NCBI GenBank assembly: GCA_002699585.1
Contig: PABP01000038.1
Span: 186,001 to 250,000 of the forward strand
Direction of reading: 5' to 3'
DNA from: Anaerolineaceae bacterium
GTDB lineage: Bacteria > Chloroflexota > Anaerolineae > Aggregatilineales > Phototrophicaceae
Length of the DNA: 64,000 bases
Below the pieces are notes generated by a model. That model did no database searches. It worked only from the letters and a program-made list of their open reading frames with translations, and had not been told where the DNA came from. Every line of letters begins with the position of its first letter. Within the stretch, counting starts at the first letter, position 1. The translations under genes and the position numbers were made by a program. Below are positions 9,539 through 17,623 of the stretch, one piece after another.

Positions 9539-10531
9539 ATGACGAACTGGAATATGCCCCAGGACGATTACGAAGACTATCTGGAACAATTCAACCCGAT
9601 GTTGAACGATCGGCAGGCACGGCGCAAGCGTCGTAGCAAGCCACAGCACAATCCAAAGAAAAGCCAAACAGAGATCATCGAGGAGATTGCCGATACGAGC
9701 ATGACGCTCGAAGGGGGCTTTAATATCACCTACAACCCCAGCCTGCATGAGGAGGGATGGCTGTTAGACAGCCTGAATGGCTTCTATGAACGCGCCCTCA
9801 TTGTCGATGTGCTGGCCCAGGTCAAAGGCGGGAAAGAAGCCAGCGTTTATCGCTGTGAAGCCCACCCGACTGTCAAAGACACTGTCTACTTGGCTGCCAA
9901 GGTCTACCGACCGCGGATGTTCAGGCAGTTGCGCAATGACGCCATGTACCGCGAGGGACGGGCGATCATTGGTGGCGATGGCAAAGAGGTGACGGACCGC
10001 AACAAGCGTGAAATGCGCGCCATGCGTATCAAATCCAGCTTTGGCCAACAGATGTCGCATACAAGCTGGCTGATGCACGAATACAACACGCTGGAAGCAC
10101 TGTATGACGCTGGTGCAGCCGTTCCCAAGCCGTATGCCAATGGGATGAATGCCATGTTGATGAGCTATATCGGCGACGAGCACATGCCAGCGCCGACGCT
10201 CATCGAAATTGACCTGGATGCTGACGAAGCCCGCACCCTGTTTGATGAAGCCATGCGTAACATCGAACTGATGCTGTCGATGGGCATCGTGCATGGCGAT
10301 CTTTCCGCCTACAATATTCTGTATTGGGACGGTAAGATCACATTCATTGACTTCCCACAGGTATCATCCGTGACCAGCAACCCGAATGCGGAGTTCATTC
10401 TGAAACGCGACATCACGCGGGTGTGTGATTACTTCAGCAAGCAAGGCGTTGACTGCGATGCTGACCATATCACCCGCCACCTGTGGTCGACATATGGGTT
10501 TGAGCGTGACACCACCAACTACGACGAATGA
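9539..10531 (+). CDS. RIO-family atypical serine/threonine protein kinase
   Basis: Soluble protein of about 330 residues. The RIO1 signature GGKEASVY is followed by a candidate ATP-binding lysine (Lys121, AAKVYR), the long flexible insert, and the catalytic loop VHGDLSAYNIL with Asp254. Metal-binding Asp271 sits in FIDFPQ. RIO kinases/ATPases act in ribosome maturation in archaea and eukaryotes; their bacterial roles are largely unassigned. The first 60 residues are charged and probably disordered. ATG 9539 is preferred; GTG 9527 in frame would add four residues. The next gene, also kinase-fold, starts inside its last codons, so they are translationally linked. Confidence 0.9.
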   Translation: MTNWNMPQDDYEDYLEQFNPMLNDRQARRKRRSKPQHNPKKSQTEIIEEIADTSMTLEGGFNITYNPSLHEEGWLLDSLNGFYERALIVDVLAQVKGGKEASVYRCEAHPTVKDTVYLAAKVYRPRMFRQLRNDAMYREGRAIIGGDGKEVTDRNKREMRAMRIKSSFGQQMSHTSWLMHEYNTLEALYDAGAAVPKPYANGMNAMLMSYIGDEHMPAPTLIEIDLDADEARTLFDEAMRNIELMLSMGIVHGDLSAYNILYWDGKITFIDFPQVSSVTSNPNAEFILKRDITRVCDYFSKQGVDCDADHITRHLWSTYGFERDTTNYDE

Positions 10532-11522
10532 TAAGACACCCAACCACGATGAAGCCTACTGGCTAAGGTTGGCACAGGCAGCTATCGCCCAGGAGCCGGC
10601 CTACGCCGACGCTAATGTCACCTGGATGGCCCATACGCACAATGCGGTATTCAACGTGCAAAATGGGCCATATCTGGCCGTGCTGACGCTATATAAGCAC
10701 AATGTCAGCGTCAGCAGGCTACAATCAGAGGCTAGGTGGCTACAGGCGATTTCCGAGCAGACTGAACTGGTCGTCGGTCGTCCTATCAAGCTACTTAGCG
10801 TGCATGATACCCAGACAGGTAACATCATACGGGGCGTCCTAAAAGCCTATGTCGAAGGGGCACCCAAAGCGCCACTTGACCTCTCTATCGACGATATGGC
10901 ACGCATCGGCAGCTTCCTGGCGCAACTACATCACTTCTCGGAGCAGTACGAGCCACCTGCCGATTTCGACCGTCCACGCCTGGACTATGATGGGCTGTTC
11001 GGCAAAGGCGGCACATATGACCCCGGCGAAGCTATCGCCGTCTTTACAGCGCATCAACTCAGCATCATTGAACAAACAACTGAGCGTATTCACAAAGCGA
11101 TGAATGAGATCGGCCAGGATCAGGCTGATTTTGGGCTGGTTCATGGCGATATGCTGAGCAAGAATATTCTGTTCCATGAGGGCGATGTGCGAGCGATTGA
11201 CTGGGAGTTCAGCGGCTGGGGCTACTATCTGTATGACATGACACCGCTTTTGTGGCAGCTCAAGTCGCAGGCTAATTATGACGACCTCGCAGCAGCCTTA
11301 TGGTCAGGCTATACGTCGAAGCGTCCTCTGCCAGCTCACTATGGCCCCCTGCTGGATACATTCATTGCAGCGCGGCAGGTAGCAAGTATGCGCTGGCTAG
11401 CCAGCAACCTCGACCATCCGATGGTCAAAGGCCACGCGCAGGCGCTCATTCAGCAGCGCACCCAGGAACTACAAGAATTCCTCAAAACCGGCAAACTCAG
11501 GCGGCAATCCATCACGCTATAG
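10494..11522 (+). CDS. Phosphotransferase (aminoglycoside/homoserine-kinase-like, APH fold)
   Basis: Cytoplasmic small-molecule kinase of about 342 residues. The Brenner-type catalytic loop LVHGDMLSKNILF and the metal site RAIDWEFSG are intact, and the C-terminal helices match the APH/choline-kinase group. The lysine of the N-lobe is less obvious (LTLYKHN region). It overlaps the end of the RIO gene by 38 bases if ATG 10494 is used; GTG 10506 is an equally possible start. The overlap implies co-expression. These enzymes phosphorylate sugars, amino alcohols or antibiotics; the substrate here is not deducible, so a resistance role should not be assumed. Confidence 0.85.
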   Translation: MGLSVTPPTTTNDKTPNHDEAYWLRLAQAAIAQEPAYADANVTWMAHTHNAVFNVQNGPYLAVLTLYKHNVSVSRLQSEARWLQAISEQTELVVGRPIKLLSVHDTQTGNIIRGVLKAYVEGAPKAPLDLSIDDMARIGSFLAQLHHFSEQYEPPADFDRPRLDYDGLFGKGGTYDPGEAIAVFTAHQLSIIEQTTERIHKAMNEIGQDQADFGLVHGDMLSKNILFHEGDVRAIDWEFSGWGYYLYDMTPLLWQLKSQANYDDLAAALWSGYTSKRPLPAHYGPLLDTFIAARQVASMRWLASNLDHPMVKGHAQALIQQRTQELQEFLKTGKLRRQSITL

Positions 11523-11620
11523 ACTTGAAACAGACTCGAACAGAACTGATTTTCCAAGCCTTGTAGAAACCGTTATACTATGAAGCACGTTAGTCGCGAC
11601 TATGACAAAGGGTCTGCACC

Positions 11621-12124
11621 ATGTCTGAGAGTGATTTCACGATACGTCCACTTGAACGCGAAGATCGCGAATGGGTTGCCCATTTTATGGATGAACACTG
11701 GGGTACGACACAGATTGTATCCAGGGGGAAGTCCCACTATGGACATCTGATGCCAGGGTATGTCGCGGAGCGCGAAGGTAAAGAAGAGACCGAAACCATT
11801 GGCCTGCTGACCTATCGCTTAGAAGATAATACCTGCGAGATTATGACGCTCAACAGCCTAGATGAGGAAAAAGGCGTCGGCACTGCCCTGGTCGAGCGTT
11901 TGGTTGAAGATGTTAAAACCATCGGCAATATCAAGCGCATCTGGCTGATTACGACCAACGACAACCTGGCCGCACTCAAATTCTGGCAAAAGCGCGAATT
12001 TGTACTGGTAACGATTCACCGCGACTCCATAAAGGAATCACGACGTCTGAAGCCACAAATTCCCATCGTTGGCCAGGAGGGCATCCCGATCCGAGACGAA
12101 ATTGAACTGGAATACCCACTCTAA
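11621..12124 (+). CDS. GNAT-family N-acetyltransferase
   Basis: Protein of 167 residues with the GNAT fold. Strand 4 (CEIMTLNSL) leads into the acetyl-CoA pyrophosphate loop EEKGVGTALVERL, a variant of the Q/RxxGxG/A signature in which KGVGTA provides the backbone contacts. It is followed by RIWLITTNDN and LKFWQKREFV, typical of motif B. ATG 11621 follows AAGGGTCTGCACC. It is a single gene after the kinase pair and convergent with lspA. The acceptor substrate is unknown. Confidence 0.88.
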   Translation: MSESDFTIRPLEREDREWVAHFMDEHWGTTQIVSRGKSHYGHLMPGYVAEREGKEETETIGLLTYRLEDNTCEIMTLNSLDEEKGVGTALVERLVEDVKTIGNIKRIWLITTNDNLAALKFWQKREFVLVTIHRDSIKESRRLKPQIPIVGQEGIPIRDEIELEYPL

Positions 12125-12144
12125 ACCGCAAATTAGGCTGAAGG

Positions 12145-12687
12145 CTAACTTTCTTCTGCTAGGCTCTCGGCCTGCTTTTCTCTCTGCGCTCGTCGCTCTG
12201 CCAGCAAATTGTCGATCAATAGCATAATAACGCCCAGGACAATCGCGTGGTCCGCAAAATTGGACACATTGGAGAAGTTCAGGGGCGGGATGTAGATATG
12301 GAAAAAATCGACGACGTGGCCATGTTGTAAGCGGTCAATGAAGTTGCCGAGTGCCCCACCGACTACGATGCCAAAGGCGATGTGCATCACGGTATCGGTA
12401 TCCTGCGAGCGATAGATGAAATACAGAATCGCCACCACAATCAGCAGGGGCAGGATCTGGAACAGCCAACTTAATTCCGGGAAGATGCCGAAAGCGGCCC
12501 CGGTATTGGCGCTGTATGTAAACTGAAAGACCGGATAGAGGGCCGGAATCACCTGATACGTTTCCCCAAGGGCCAGGTTATTAACAATCCACTGCTTGGA
12601 TACCTGGTCTACTAGCAGAATGGCGATGACACCGACAGCAAAAATGACCCACCGACGCAATCTCGTACTCGCTTCTCTATGTGACAT
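12145..12687 (-). CDS. lspA: Lipoprotein signal peptidase (signal peptidase II)
   Basis: Inner-membrane aspartic protease of 180 residues that cleaves the signal peptide of prolipoproteins after diacylglycerol attachment. Four membrane helices are visible. The family motifs are complete: NTGAAFGIF after the first loop, the first catalytic aspartate in GNFIDRL with GHVVDFFHI, and the second in NFADHAIVLG. The C-terminal tail is charged and cytosolic. It is divergent from a lipoprotein gene 145 bases away, a natural client. Start ATG 12687 has no strong ribosome site. Confidence 0.96.
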   Translation of the reverse strand: MSHREASTRLRRWVIFAVGVIAILLVDQVSKQWIVNNLALGETYQVIPALYPVFQFTYSANTGAAFGIFPELSWLFQILPLLIVVAILYFIYRSQDTDTVMHIAFGIVVGGALGNFIDRLQHGHVVDFFHIYIPPLNFSNVSNFADHAIVLGVIMLLIDNLLAERRAQREKQAESLAEES

Positions 12688-12790
12688 CTATTGACGACGC
12701 ATTGTAGCATGGGCCTTCCCAGACAACAGCCCTGACCCCATATCTGGCACGATTAGGTTTTCGTAAGTCTTTTGCTTTAGGATAGGATAA

Positions 12791-12818
12791 GCGAGATATA
12801 GATAGCGAGATATAGATA
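12791..12818 (+). repeat. Perfect 14-base tandem duplication in a 5' leader
   Basis: GCGAGATATAGATA occurs at 12791-12804 and again at 12805-12818 with no gap, just before the GGAGAGAG ribosome site of the lipoprotein gene at 12833. It may be a slippage product or a regulatory tract. Confidence 0.85.
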
Positions 12819-12832
12819 CGGGAGAGAGATCC

Positions 12833-13315
12833 ATGCGCGCTGGACTTTTCGTGATCGCAATAGTTGTACTCAGTGGATGCAGCGTCTTCGAGTGGCTCGG
12901 CCAGTCAGGCGACATGCAGCAGGCAACAGGCATTCAAGAGGCAAATAGCGCCGCAAATGCAGATGTGACATTTGTCCGTGCGGTACAAAATGGCGATACC
13001 TGGACCTTCCATGTGACGGTGGCCCATCCTGATACGGGCTGGGAAGATTATGCTGATGGTTGGGATGTGGTGCTTCCAGATGGCACAGTCATCAAGCCGG
13101 ATGCCGAGTCACCATTCACACGATTGCTGCTGCATCCGCATGAGAATGAACAACCTTTTACGCGCAGCCAGAGCGGGATCATCATTCCAGAGAGCATCAC
13201 CCAGGTGACGGTGCGGGCGCATGATCTTGTCGATGGGTTTGGCGGGCAGGAGATTGTGGTCGATTTTACGCAGGACATCAGCGACTTTTACGAGGTCGTA
13301 CGAGGCAATTCATAG
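12833..13315 (+). CDS. Predicted lipoprotein of unknown function
   Basis: Protein of 160 residues with a short signal peptide ending in the lipobox LSGC (Cys16), so it should be anchored outside the membrane. The mature part begins with a polar linker and then forms a beta-rich domain with a repeated hydrophobic strand pattern (DVTFVRAVQ, WTFHVTVAHP, ITQVTVRAHD). I do not recognise the family. ATG 12833 follows a good GGAGAGAG ribosome site. A strong terminator lies 15 bases after the stop. Confidence 0.82.
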   Translation: MRAGLFVIAIVVLSGCSVFEWLGQSGDMQQATGIQEANSAANADVTFVRAVQNGDTWTFHVTVAHPDTGWEDYADGWDVVLPDGTVIKPDAESPFTRLLLHPHENEQPFTRSQSGIIIPESITQVTVRAHDLVDGFGGQEIVVDFTQDISDFYEVVRGNS

Positions 13316-13330
13316 TAGCGATTGTAATGC

Positions 13331-13360
13331 AAAAAGCACAGGCAATGCCTGTGCTTTTTA
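13331..13360. terminator. Bidirectional intrinsic terminator
   Basis: A perfect 14-base inverted repeat (13331-13344 with 13346-13359) with an A-run on one side and a T-run on the other. It serves both the lipoprotein gene (+) and the NarL-type regulator (-). Confidence 0.92.
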
Positions 13361-13379
13361 GTCATCAGATGGGTGCCAG

Positions 13380-14051
13380 CTAGTCTTCAATCGGTGGCAC
13401 AAATTCGCTGATATTGTGCTTGACTGCGAAAGCGGCTGCTTCCGCACGGTTTGATGCGTTGATCTTCGACAGCACACTGCTGACGTAATTGCGCACCGTA
13501 CCTTCGCCCAAATACAGTTTGAGCGCGATCTGACGATTGGTCAGGCCCTCAGCAACCAGCGCCAGCACTGCCATTTCCTGGGCGGTTAGCTCGGAGAAAG
13601 CGGCGGCATGTTGCGCCTGACTCGCCTTGCGAACTTCCGCAAAGACGCTGGCGGTCATGGCCGGGTCAAGCATGCCTTCGCCACGGCTAACGCGCTCAAC
13701 AGCTTGCAGGAGTTCCTGGCTGCCAATGCGCTTGAGCACATAACCAGATGCCCCGGCCTGGATCGCAGCCATGAGCAGTTCGTCTTCCGCGTAGGACGTC
13801 AGCATGATGACGCGACACTGCGGTATATTTTCGACAATCTGGCGGCAAGCCTCGATACCTGAAATACCCGGCATACGAATATCCAGTACGGCGACATCTG
13901 GCTGGATGTCAATTGCCTGACGAACCGCTTCTTCACCGGTGCTGGCTTCCGCCACCACAGCAAAGTTACTCGTCCGCTCCAGCAATGCCCTTAAGCCTGC
14001 CCGGACGACCACATGGTCGTCAGCAATGAGAATGCGAACCGTTTTTTGCAT
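13380..14051 (-). CDS. NarL/FixJ-family response regulator
   Basis: DNA-binding response regulator of 223 residues. The receiver domain has the acidic pocket ADDH at 10-13, phospho-acceptor Asp57 in VLDIRMPG, TSYA, and the lysine in VLKRIG. The C-terminal LuxR helix-turn-helix is clear (LTAQEMAVLALVAEG, then LTNRQIALKLYL and YVSSVLSKI). It lies head-to-head with a HisKA_3 sensor kinase across 191 bases, so the two almost certainly form a two-component pair. The target genes are not evident; self-regulation from the shared spacer is likely. Confidence 0.95.
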   Translation of the reverse strand: MQKTVRILIADDHVVVRAGLRALLERTSNFAVVAEASTGEEAVRQAIDIQPDVAVLDIRMPGISGIEACRQIVENIPQCRVIMLTSYAEDELLMAAIQAGASGYVLKRIGSQELLQAVERVSRGEGMLDPAMTASVFAEVRKASQAQHAAAFSELTAQEMAVLALVAEGLTNRQIALKLYLGEGTVRNYVSSVLSKINASNRAEAAAFAVKHNISEFVPPIED

Positions 14052-14242
14052 CGCGCTGCCCCTCTCTACAGTCGCTGCCTGTTTGACATATCCCTGGTGT
14101 TTTTGCGCACGTTCGTTTTGCCAACAACACCATTGAGGTTGTGCTGCAAATTGACCACTAAAGATGATACAATAAACGCAGATATCGATTTAATGACAAC
14201 CGACATCTTACCGAACGTTATCTATCATATATCAACAGGGTT

Positions 14243-15367
14243 ATGATTAAAACCTCCTATCACCTAAATGAAATCGCTCGGCTTGTGTTAAAGGCCGCCG
14301 AAGCCACCGATGTTCAGGAGACGTTGCAACGTATTGCGACTGTCAGCCGTGAACTGGTTAAGTGTAAATACGCTGCCATGGGTATCCCCGATGGCGAAGG
14401 CGGTTTGCGCTATTTTATGACATCGGGCCTGAGCGACGACCATATCAAGCAAATTCCACATCTGCCGCGTGGACAGGGTCTCATTGGCGAGATCATGCGG
14501 CAGCGTGACGCTGTTGTCCTTGATGAATTGGCAGAAGACCCGCGTTCCTATGGCTTCCCACAGAACCATCCTGATATGAGTTCATTCCTGGGTGTGCCGG
14601 TCATGTTGGGGCAGCAGATGTTCGGCATGATGTACTTGTGCGACCGTGAAGATGGCCAGCCCTTCGATAGCGATGATCGGGAAATGATCGAGATGTTGGC
14701 GGGTTACGCGGCCCTCACGATTGCCAATGCGGAAATGAACGAGCATCACCAGCAGTTAAAATTGCTAGAACAGCGCGAGAACATCGGCATGGAACTGCAC
14801 GATGGCATCATTCAGTCGCTGTATGGCCTGGGCATGCAAGTGGACCTCATGCGCCAGAAAGAAGCTGTCTCCGGCGAGGAATTGGATACGGTTGTTGACA
14901 GCCTGAACGACACGATTGAAGAAATCCGGCGCTACATATTGCATCTACGTGCACACGACCGAACCCGCTATACCATCCGTGAGCAGATCAAGAACATTAA
15001 AAAGCGGCTGTTCGTGCCGGATCGCATCAAGGTACAGATTGACGCACCCGATGTGCCACCGCCCTTCCCCTTCACGATATTTGAGTCCATTGGCTTGATT
15101 ATCAACGAAGCGATGAGCAATGCCATTCGTCATGCAGATGCTACCGAAATTTACATCCGCACGATTGAAAAAGAGGGCGAGTTTATCGTCATTGTAAAAG
15201 ACAATGGCGTTGGCTTTGCCCCTGGCGCACCCAATCCAGACAATGCAAATGGCCTGGGTTTGCGCAATATGCAGCATCGGGCACGGCTCTACGGGGGGCA
15301 TGTCGATGTGCAATCCATCCCCGGCGAAGGCACGACCCTGAAGGCCGTCATCCCCATACAAGCCTAG
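14243..15367 (+). CDS. Soluble GAF-domain sensor histidine kinase (HisKA_3 type)
   Basis: Protein of 374 residues without membrane segments. A GAF sensory domain fills about residues 18-165. The HisKA_3 dimerisation helix carries the phospho-acceptor His186 in MELHDGIIQSLYG, and the ATPase domain follows with N-box INEAMSNAIRHA, G1 KDNGVGF and G2 NGLGLRNM. It should autophosphorylate in response to a cytosolic signal bound by GAF and pass phosphate to the divergent NarL-type regulator. ATG 14243 follows AGGGTT. A terminator lies 25 bases after the stop. Confidence 0.95.
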   Translation: MIKTSYHLNEIARLVLKAAEATDVQETLQRIATVSRELVKCKYAAMGIPDGEGGLRYFMTSGLSDDHIKQIPHLPRGQGLIGEIMRQRDAVVLDELAEDPRSYGFPQNHPDMSSFLGVPVMLGQQMFGMMYLCDREDGQPFDSDDREMIEMLAGYAALTIANAEMNEHHQQLKLLEQRENIGMELHDGIIQSLYGLGMQVDLMRQKEAVSGEELDTVVDSLNDTIEEIRRYILHLRAHDRTRYTIREQIKNIKKRLFVPDRIKVQIDAPDVPPPFPFTIFESIGLIINEAMSNAIRHADATEIYIRTIEKEGEFIVIVKDNGVGFAPGAPNPDNANGLGLRNMQHRARLYGGHVDVQSIPGEGTTLKAVIPIQA

Positions 15368-15390
15368 TCGAATATCTCCTTTGAATATCA

Positions 15391-15431
15391 AGCAGCCTGC
15401 CTCATGAAAAAGTGAAACAGGCTGTTTTTTG
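15391..15431 (+). terminator. Intrinsic terminator of the sensor kinase gene
   Basis: Arms CAGCCTG at 15393-15399 and CAGGCTG at 15418-15424, directly followed by TTTTTTG. Confidence 0.75.
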
Positions 15432-15605
15432 TTTTTATAGCCACACAATTCTTATTATTGAAGATGACAATTGTCCGGCCTTAGCGGGAACATCCACATT
15501 AGGCGCACATCTCGAATCATCTTAAGCTTGAATTAAAGTAGACAGAAATTTTCTTTTTTTGGCACGGCAATACGTGCACACAATATTCTTTTAAGTGAGG
15601 TCAAG

Positions 15606-16040
15606 ATGTTCGAAAAAATACTTGTTAAAGAGTGGATGACAGCCGACGTCATCACCGCCCGTCCTGATATGCCAATCAGTGACGCGCATCAGATCATGAA
15701 AAAGAATGCAATTCGTCGGCTGCCGGTCGAACAAAATGGCAAGTTGGTTGGCATCATCACCATTGGTGATGTACGTGAAGCAAGCCCATCCGATGCGACA
15801 ACGTTAAGCATCTGGGAGTTGAATTACCTGTGGGCGCAACTCACAGTAGAAAAGATCATGTCGAGTGATGTGTTTACTGTGACTGCGGAGACACCTATTC
15901 TTGATGCTGCTGAGTTAATGCTAGAACACAAGGTAAGTGGTCTGCCAGTCATAAAGCCAGATGAGACATTGGCTGGCATCATTACGGAATCAGACATATT
16001 CAGGATGCTGGTACGGTCCAGAGTGACATCCGCATCATAA
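15606..16040 (+). CDS. CBS-domain pair protein (first of two)
   Basis: Protein of 144 residues consisting of one Bateman module, two CBS motifs: WMTADVITARPD to GIITIGDVRE, and IMSSDVFTVTAE to GIITESDIFR. These modules sense adenosyl nucleotides or related ligands and regulate partner proteins; no catalytic domain is attached. ATG 15606 follows AAGTGAGGTCAAG. A second CBS-pair gene follows after 36 bases, so they are probably one operon and may form a hetero-oligomer. Confidence 0.92.
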   Translation: MFEKILVKEWMTADVITARPDMPISDAHQIMKKNAIRRLPVEQNGKLVGIITIGDVREASPSDATTLSIWELNYLWAQLTVEKIMSSDVFTVTAETPILDAAELMLEHKVSGLPVIKPDETLAGIITESDIFRMLVRSRVTSAS

Positions 16041-16076
16041 TCTACTTGCAGAGTCAAATAAGGGCAGTAATAAACA

Positions 16077-16517
16077 ATGAATGTCGTCGATATAATGACG
16101 CATAACCCAATTACCGTGATGGGTGACCAGCCAATCGTTAAAGCGTTGGCACTTATGGCATCGCATGGTTGTAAGCACCTGCCGGTCTTAAGCCGCAGTC
16201 ACCATCTGGTTGGTGTTATCAGCGACCGCGATATTCGTTATGCACTAGAAAGCCCCTTTACCCAGGAAAATGATTGGGCGCAACATCAAACGGCGCATCA
16301 CATCAAGATCAGCACGGTCATGACGGCTGCGCCAATTATTGTTGAGCCACAAGCACCGGCTGAACACGCGGCTGAATTGATGCTGTCACACAGCATCGGC
16401 TGCTTGCCTGTGATGCGCGCAGAAACCCTGGTGGGCATCATCACCCGTTCGGATATTCTGATTGCGTTTATCAATATTCAACAACGCGCTTCCGCAAGAA
16501 ACAACGGAACGAAATAA
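16077..16517 (+). CDS. CBS-domain pair protein (second of two)
   Basis: Protein of 146 residues, again one Bateman module. CBS1 runs from IMTHNPITVMGD to GVISDRDIRYAL and CBS2 from VMTAAPIIVEPQ to GIITRSDILIAF. The S/T-x-x-D end of each repeat, which contacts ribose, is kept. It is more similar to stand-alone IMPDH-type CBS proteins than to the upstream copy. The ribosome site is weak (AGGGC 13 bases upstream), suggesting coupled translation with the first gene. The regulatory target is unknown. Confidence 0.92.
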   Translation: MNVVDIMTHNPITVMGDQPIVKALALMASHGCKHLPVLSRSHHLVGVISDRDIRYALESPFTQENDWAQHQTAHHIKISTVMTAAPIIVEPQAPAEHAAELMLSHSIGCLPVMRAETLVGIITRSDILIAFINIQQRASARNNGTK

Positions 16518-16591
16518 TCGTCACCTGGTTGTATCACACCGTTGTATCGTATCAGGGACATAACAACAGTTGATAATATCCCTCATCCAAT

Positions 16592-16629
16592 GACGAATGC
16601 TCTCTATGAATCTCTGGAGAGCATTTGTC
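16592..16629 (+). terminator. Stable hairpin after the CBS genes, probable terminator
   Basis: Arms 16592-16604 and 16617-16629 pair over 13 bases with one G-U and a 12-base loop. The following T-run is poor (GTTTCTGG), so termination may be partial. Confidence 0.5.
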
Positions 16630-16698
16630 GTTTCTGGATTCATTAATCGACTTCTCCCCTGACGCAAATGCTCGCTTGCAGTACACTGAGGAGGTCGC

Positions 16699-16737
16699 AT
16701 GTGCAACTCTTCTGTTGCTGCTGCGTATTCTGCATAG
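16699..16737 (+). promoter_or_regulatory. Possible leader peptide before the ABC ATPase gene
   Basis: Twelve codons (MCNSSVAAAYSA) from ATG 16699 behind a near-perfect GAGGAGG ribosome site, ending 52 bases before the ATPase start. It might act as a translated leader in attenuation. No alternative hairpins were worked out. Confidence 0.35.
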
Positions 16738-16789
16738 ACAGTTGGCCGGGCATTGATACCGCCCTCGAACAGAATTGAGATAAGGCGAT

Positions 16790-17497
16790 ATGACGAGAAA
16801 AGCAGTCATCAGCGTACAGGACGTCACCAAAGATTTGAAGCTGGGTCCACATACGATCCATGTGCTGCGCGGCGTCAGTTTTGACGTGCACGAGGGCGAG
16901 ATGGTCAGCATTGTCGGCCCCAGTGGTAGTGGTAAAAGTACCCTGCTAGGTATTGTGGGTGGGCTGGATACAGCCACGTCAGGCAAACTCATCATTGATG
17001 ATGTCGATGTCACACGGATGAGCGAAGGCAAACTGACAGAAATTCGTAACAGTAAGATTGGCTTTATCTTCCAGTTCTTCAACCTGATCCCGACGCTAAC
17101 GGCCCTGGAAAATGTCGCGCTGCCGATTGAGTTCTCACGGAATCGGCAATTCCGACCCCGTAAACGGGCCAAAGAACTGCTAGAACTGCTCGGATTGGGG
17201 GACCGGCTGGGCCATCTACCGACGCAGCTATCCGGTGGTCAGCAGCAACGTGTGGCCATCGCCCGCGCCCTGGCCAATAATCCGGCCTTCCTGCTGGCGG
17301 ATGAACCCACAGGCAACCTCGACTCAGAATCCAGCGAAAACGTGCTGCGTGCCCTGCAAAGCATCCGGCGCACGGCCAATACGACCATTGTGCTGGTCAC
17401 GCATGATGCCGAATTAGCAGATCGTGGGGATCGCGTTTTAACGCTGGTTGATGGTGAAATCGTTGACGAAAAGATCAATACGGTTCCAGCCCTGTAG
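16790..17497 (+). CDS. ABC transporter ATP-binding protein (LolD/MacB type)
   Basis: ATPase subunit of 235 residues. Walker A GPSGSGKST near 43-51, a Q-loop in IFQFFN, signature LSGGQQQRVAIARA, Walker B and glutamate in LLADEPTGNLD, and the H-loop VTHDAE are all present. The sequence style matches the LolD/MacB/FtsE group, whose partners are FtsX-like permeases or periplasmic-face complexes. No permease is adjacent on either side, so the partner must be encoded elsewhere. ATG 16790 follows GATAAGG. A VWA-FHA gene follows after 125 bases. Confidence 0.95.
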   Translation: MTRKAVISVQDVTKDLKLGPHTIHVLRGVSFDVHEGEMVSIVGPSGSGKSTLLGIVGGLDTATSGKLIIDDVDVTRMSEGKLTEIRNSKIGFIFQFFNLIPTLTALENVALPIEFSRNRQFRPRKRAKELLELLGLGDRLGHLPTQLSGGQQQRVAIARALANNPAFLLADEPTGNLDSESSENVLRALQSIRRTANTTIVLVTHDAELADRGDRVLTLVDGEIVDEKINTVPAL

Positions 17498-17596
17498 TTC
17501 CCTTGGATACACTGACATCGTTCCGTTCCGGGCACATCGAATAAATGGCAGGCCAAAGCGTATTTGTATGCTAAAATAACAGGCGAAGTTGTCCCA

Positions 17597-17623
17597 ATGG
17601 CCAATGAGTCTGGTTACATCTAA
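17597..17623 (+). promoter_or_regulatory. Short upstream frame ending on the VWA-FHA start (TAATG)
   Basis: Eight codons (MANESGYI) from ATG 17597, preceded by AGGCGAAG. The stop TAA at 17621-17623 shares its last base with ATG 17623. The main gene has no good ribosome site of its own, so re-initiation is possible. Confidence 0.35.

Noticed and set aside
10494-11522. Aminoglycoside resistance gene
   Set aside because: The APH fold is shared by many metabolic kinases. Overlap with a RIO kinase and lack of mobile-element context argue against a resistance call.
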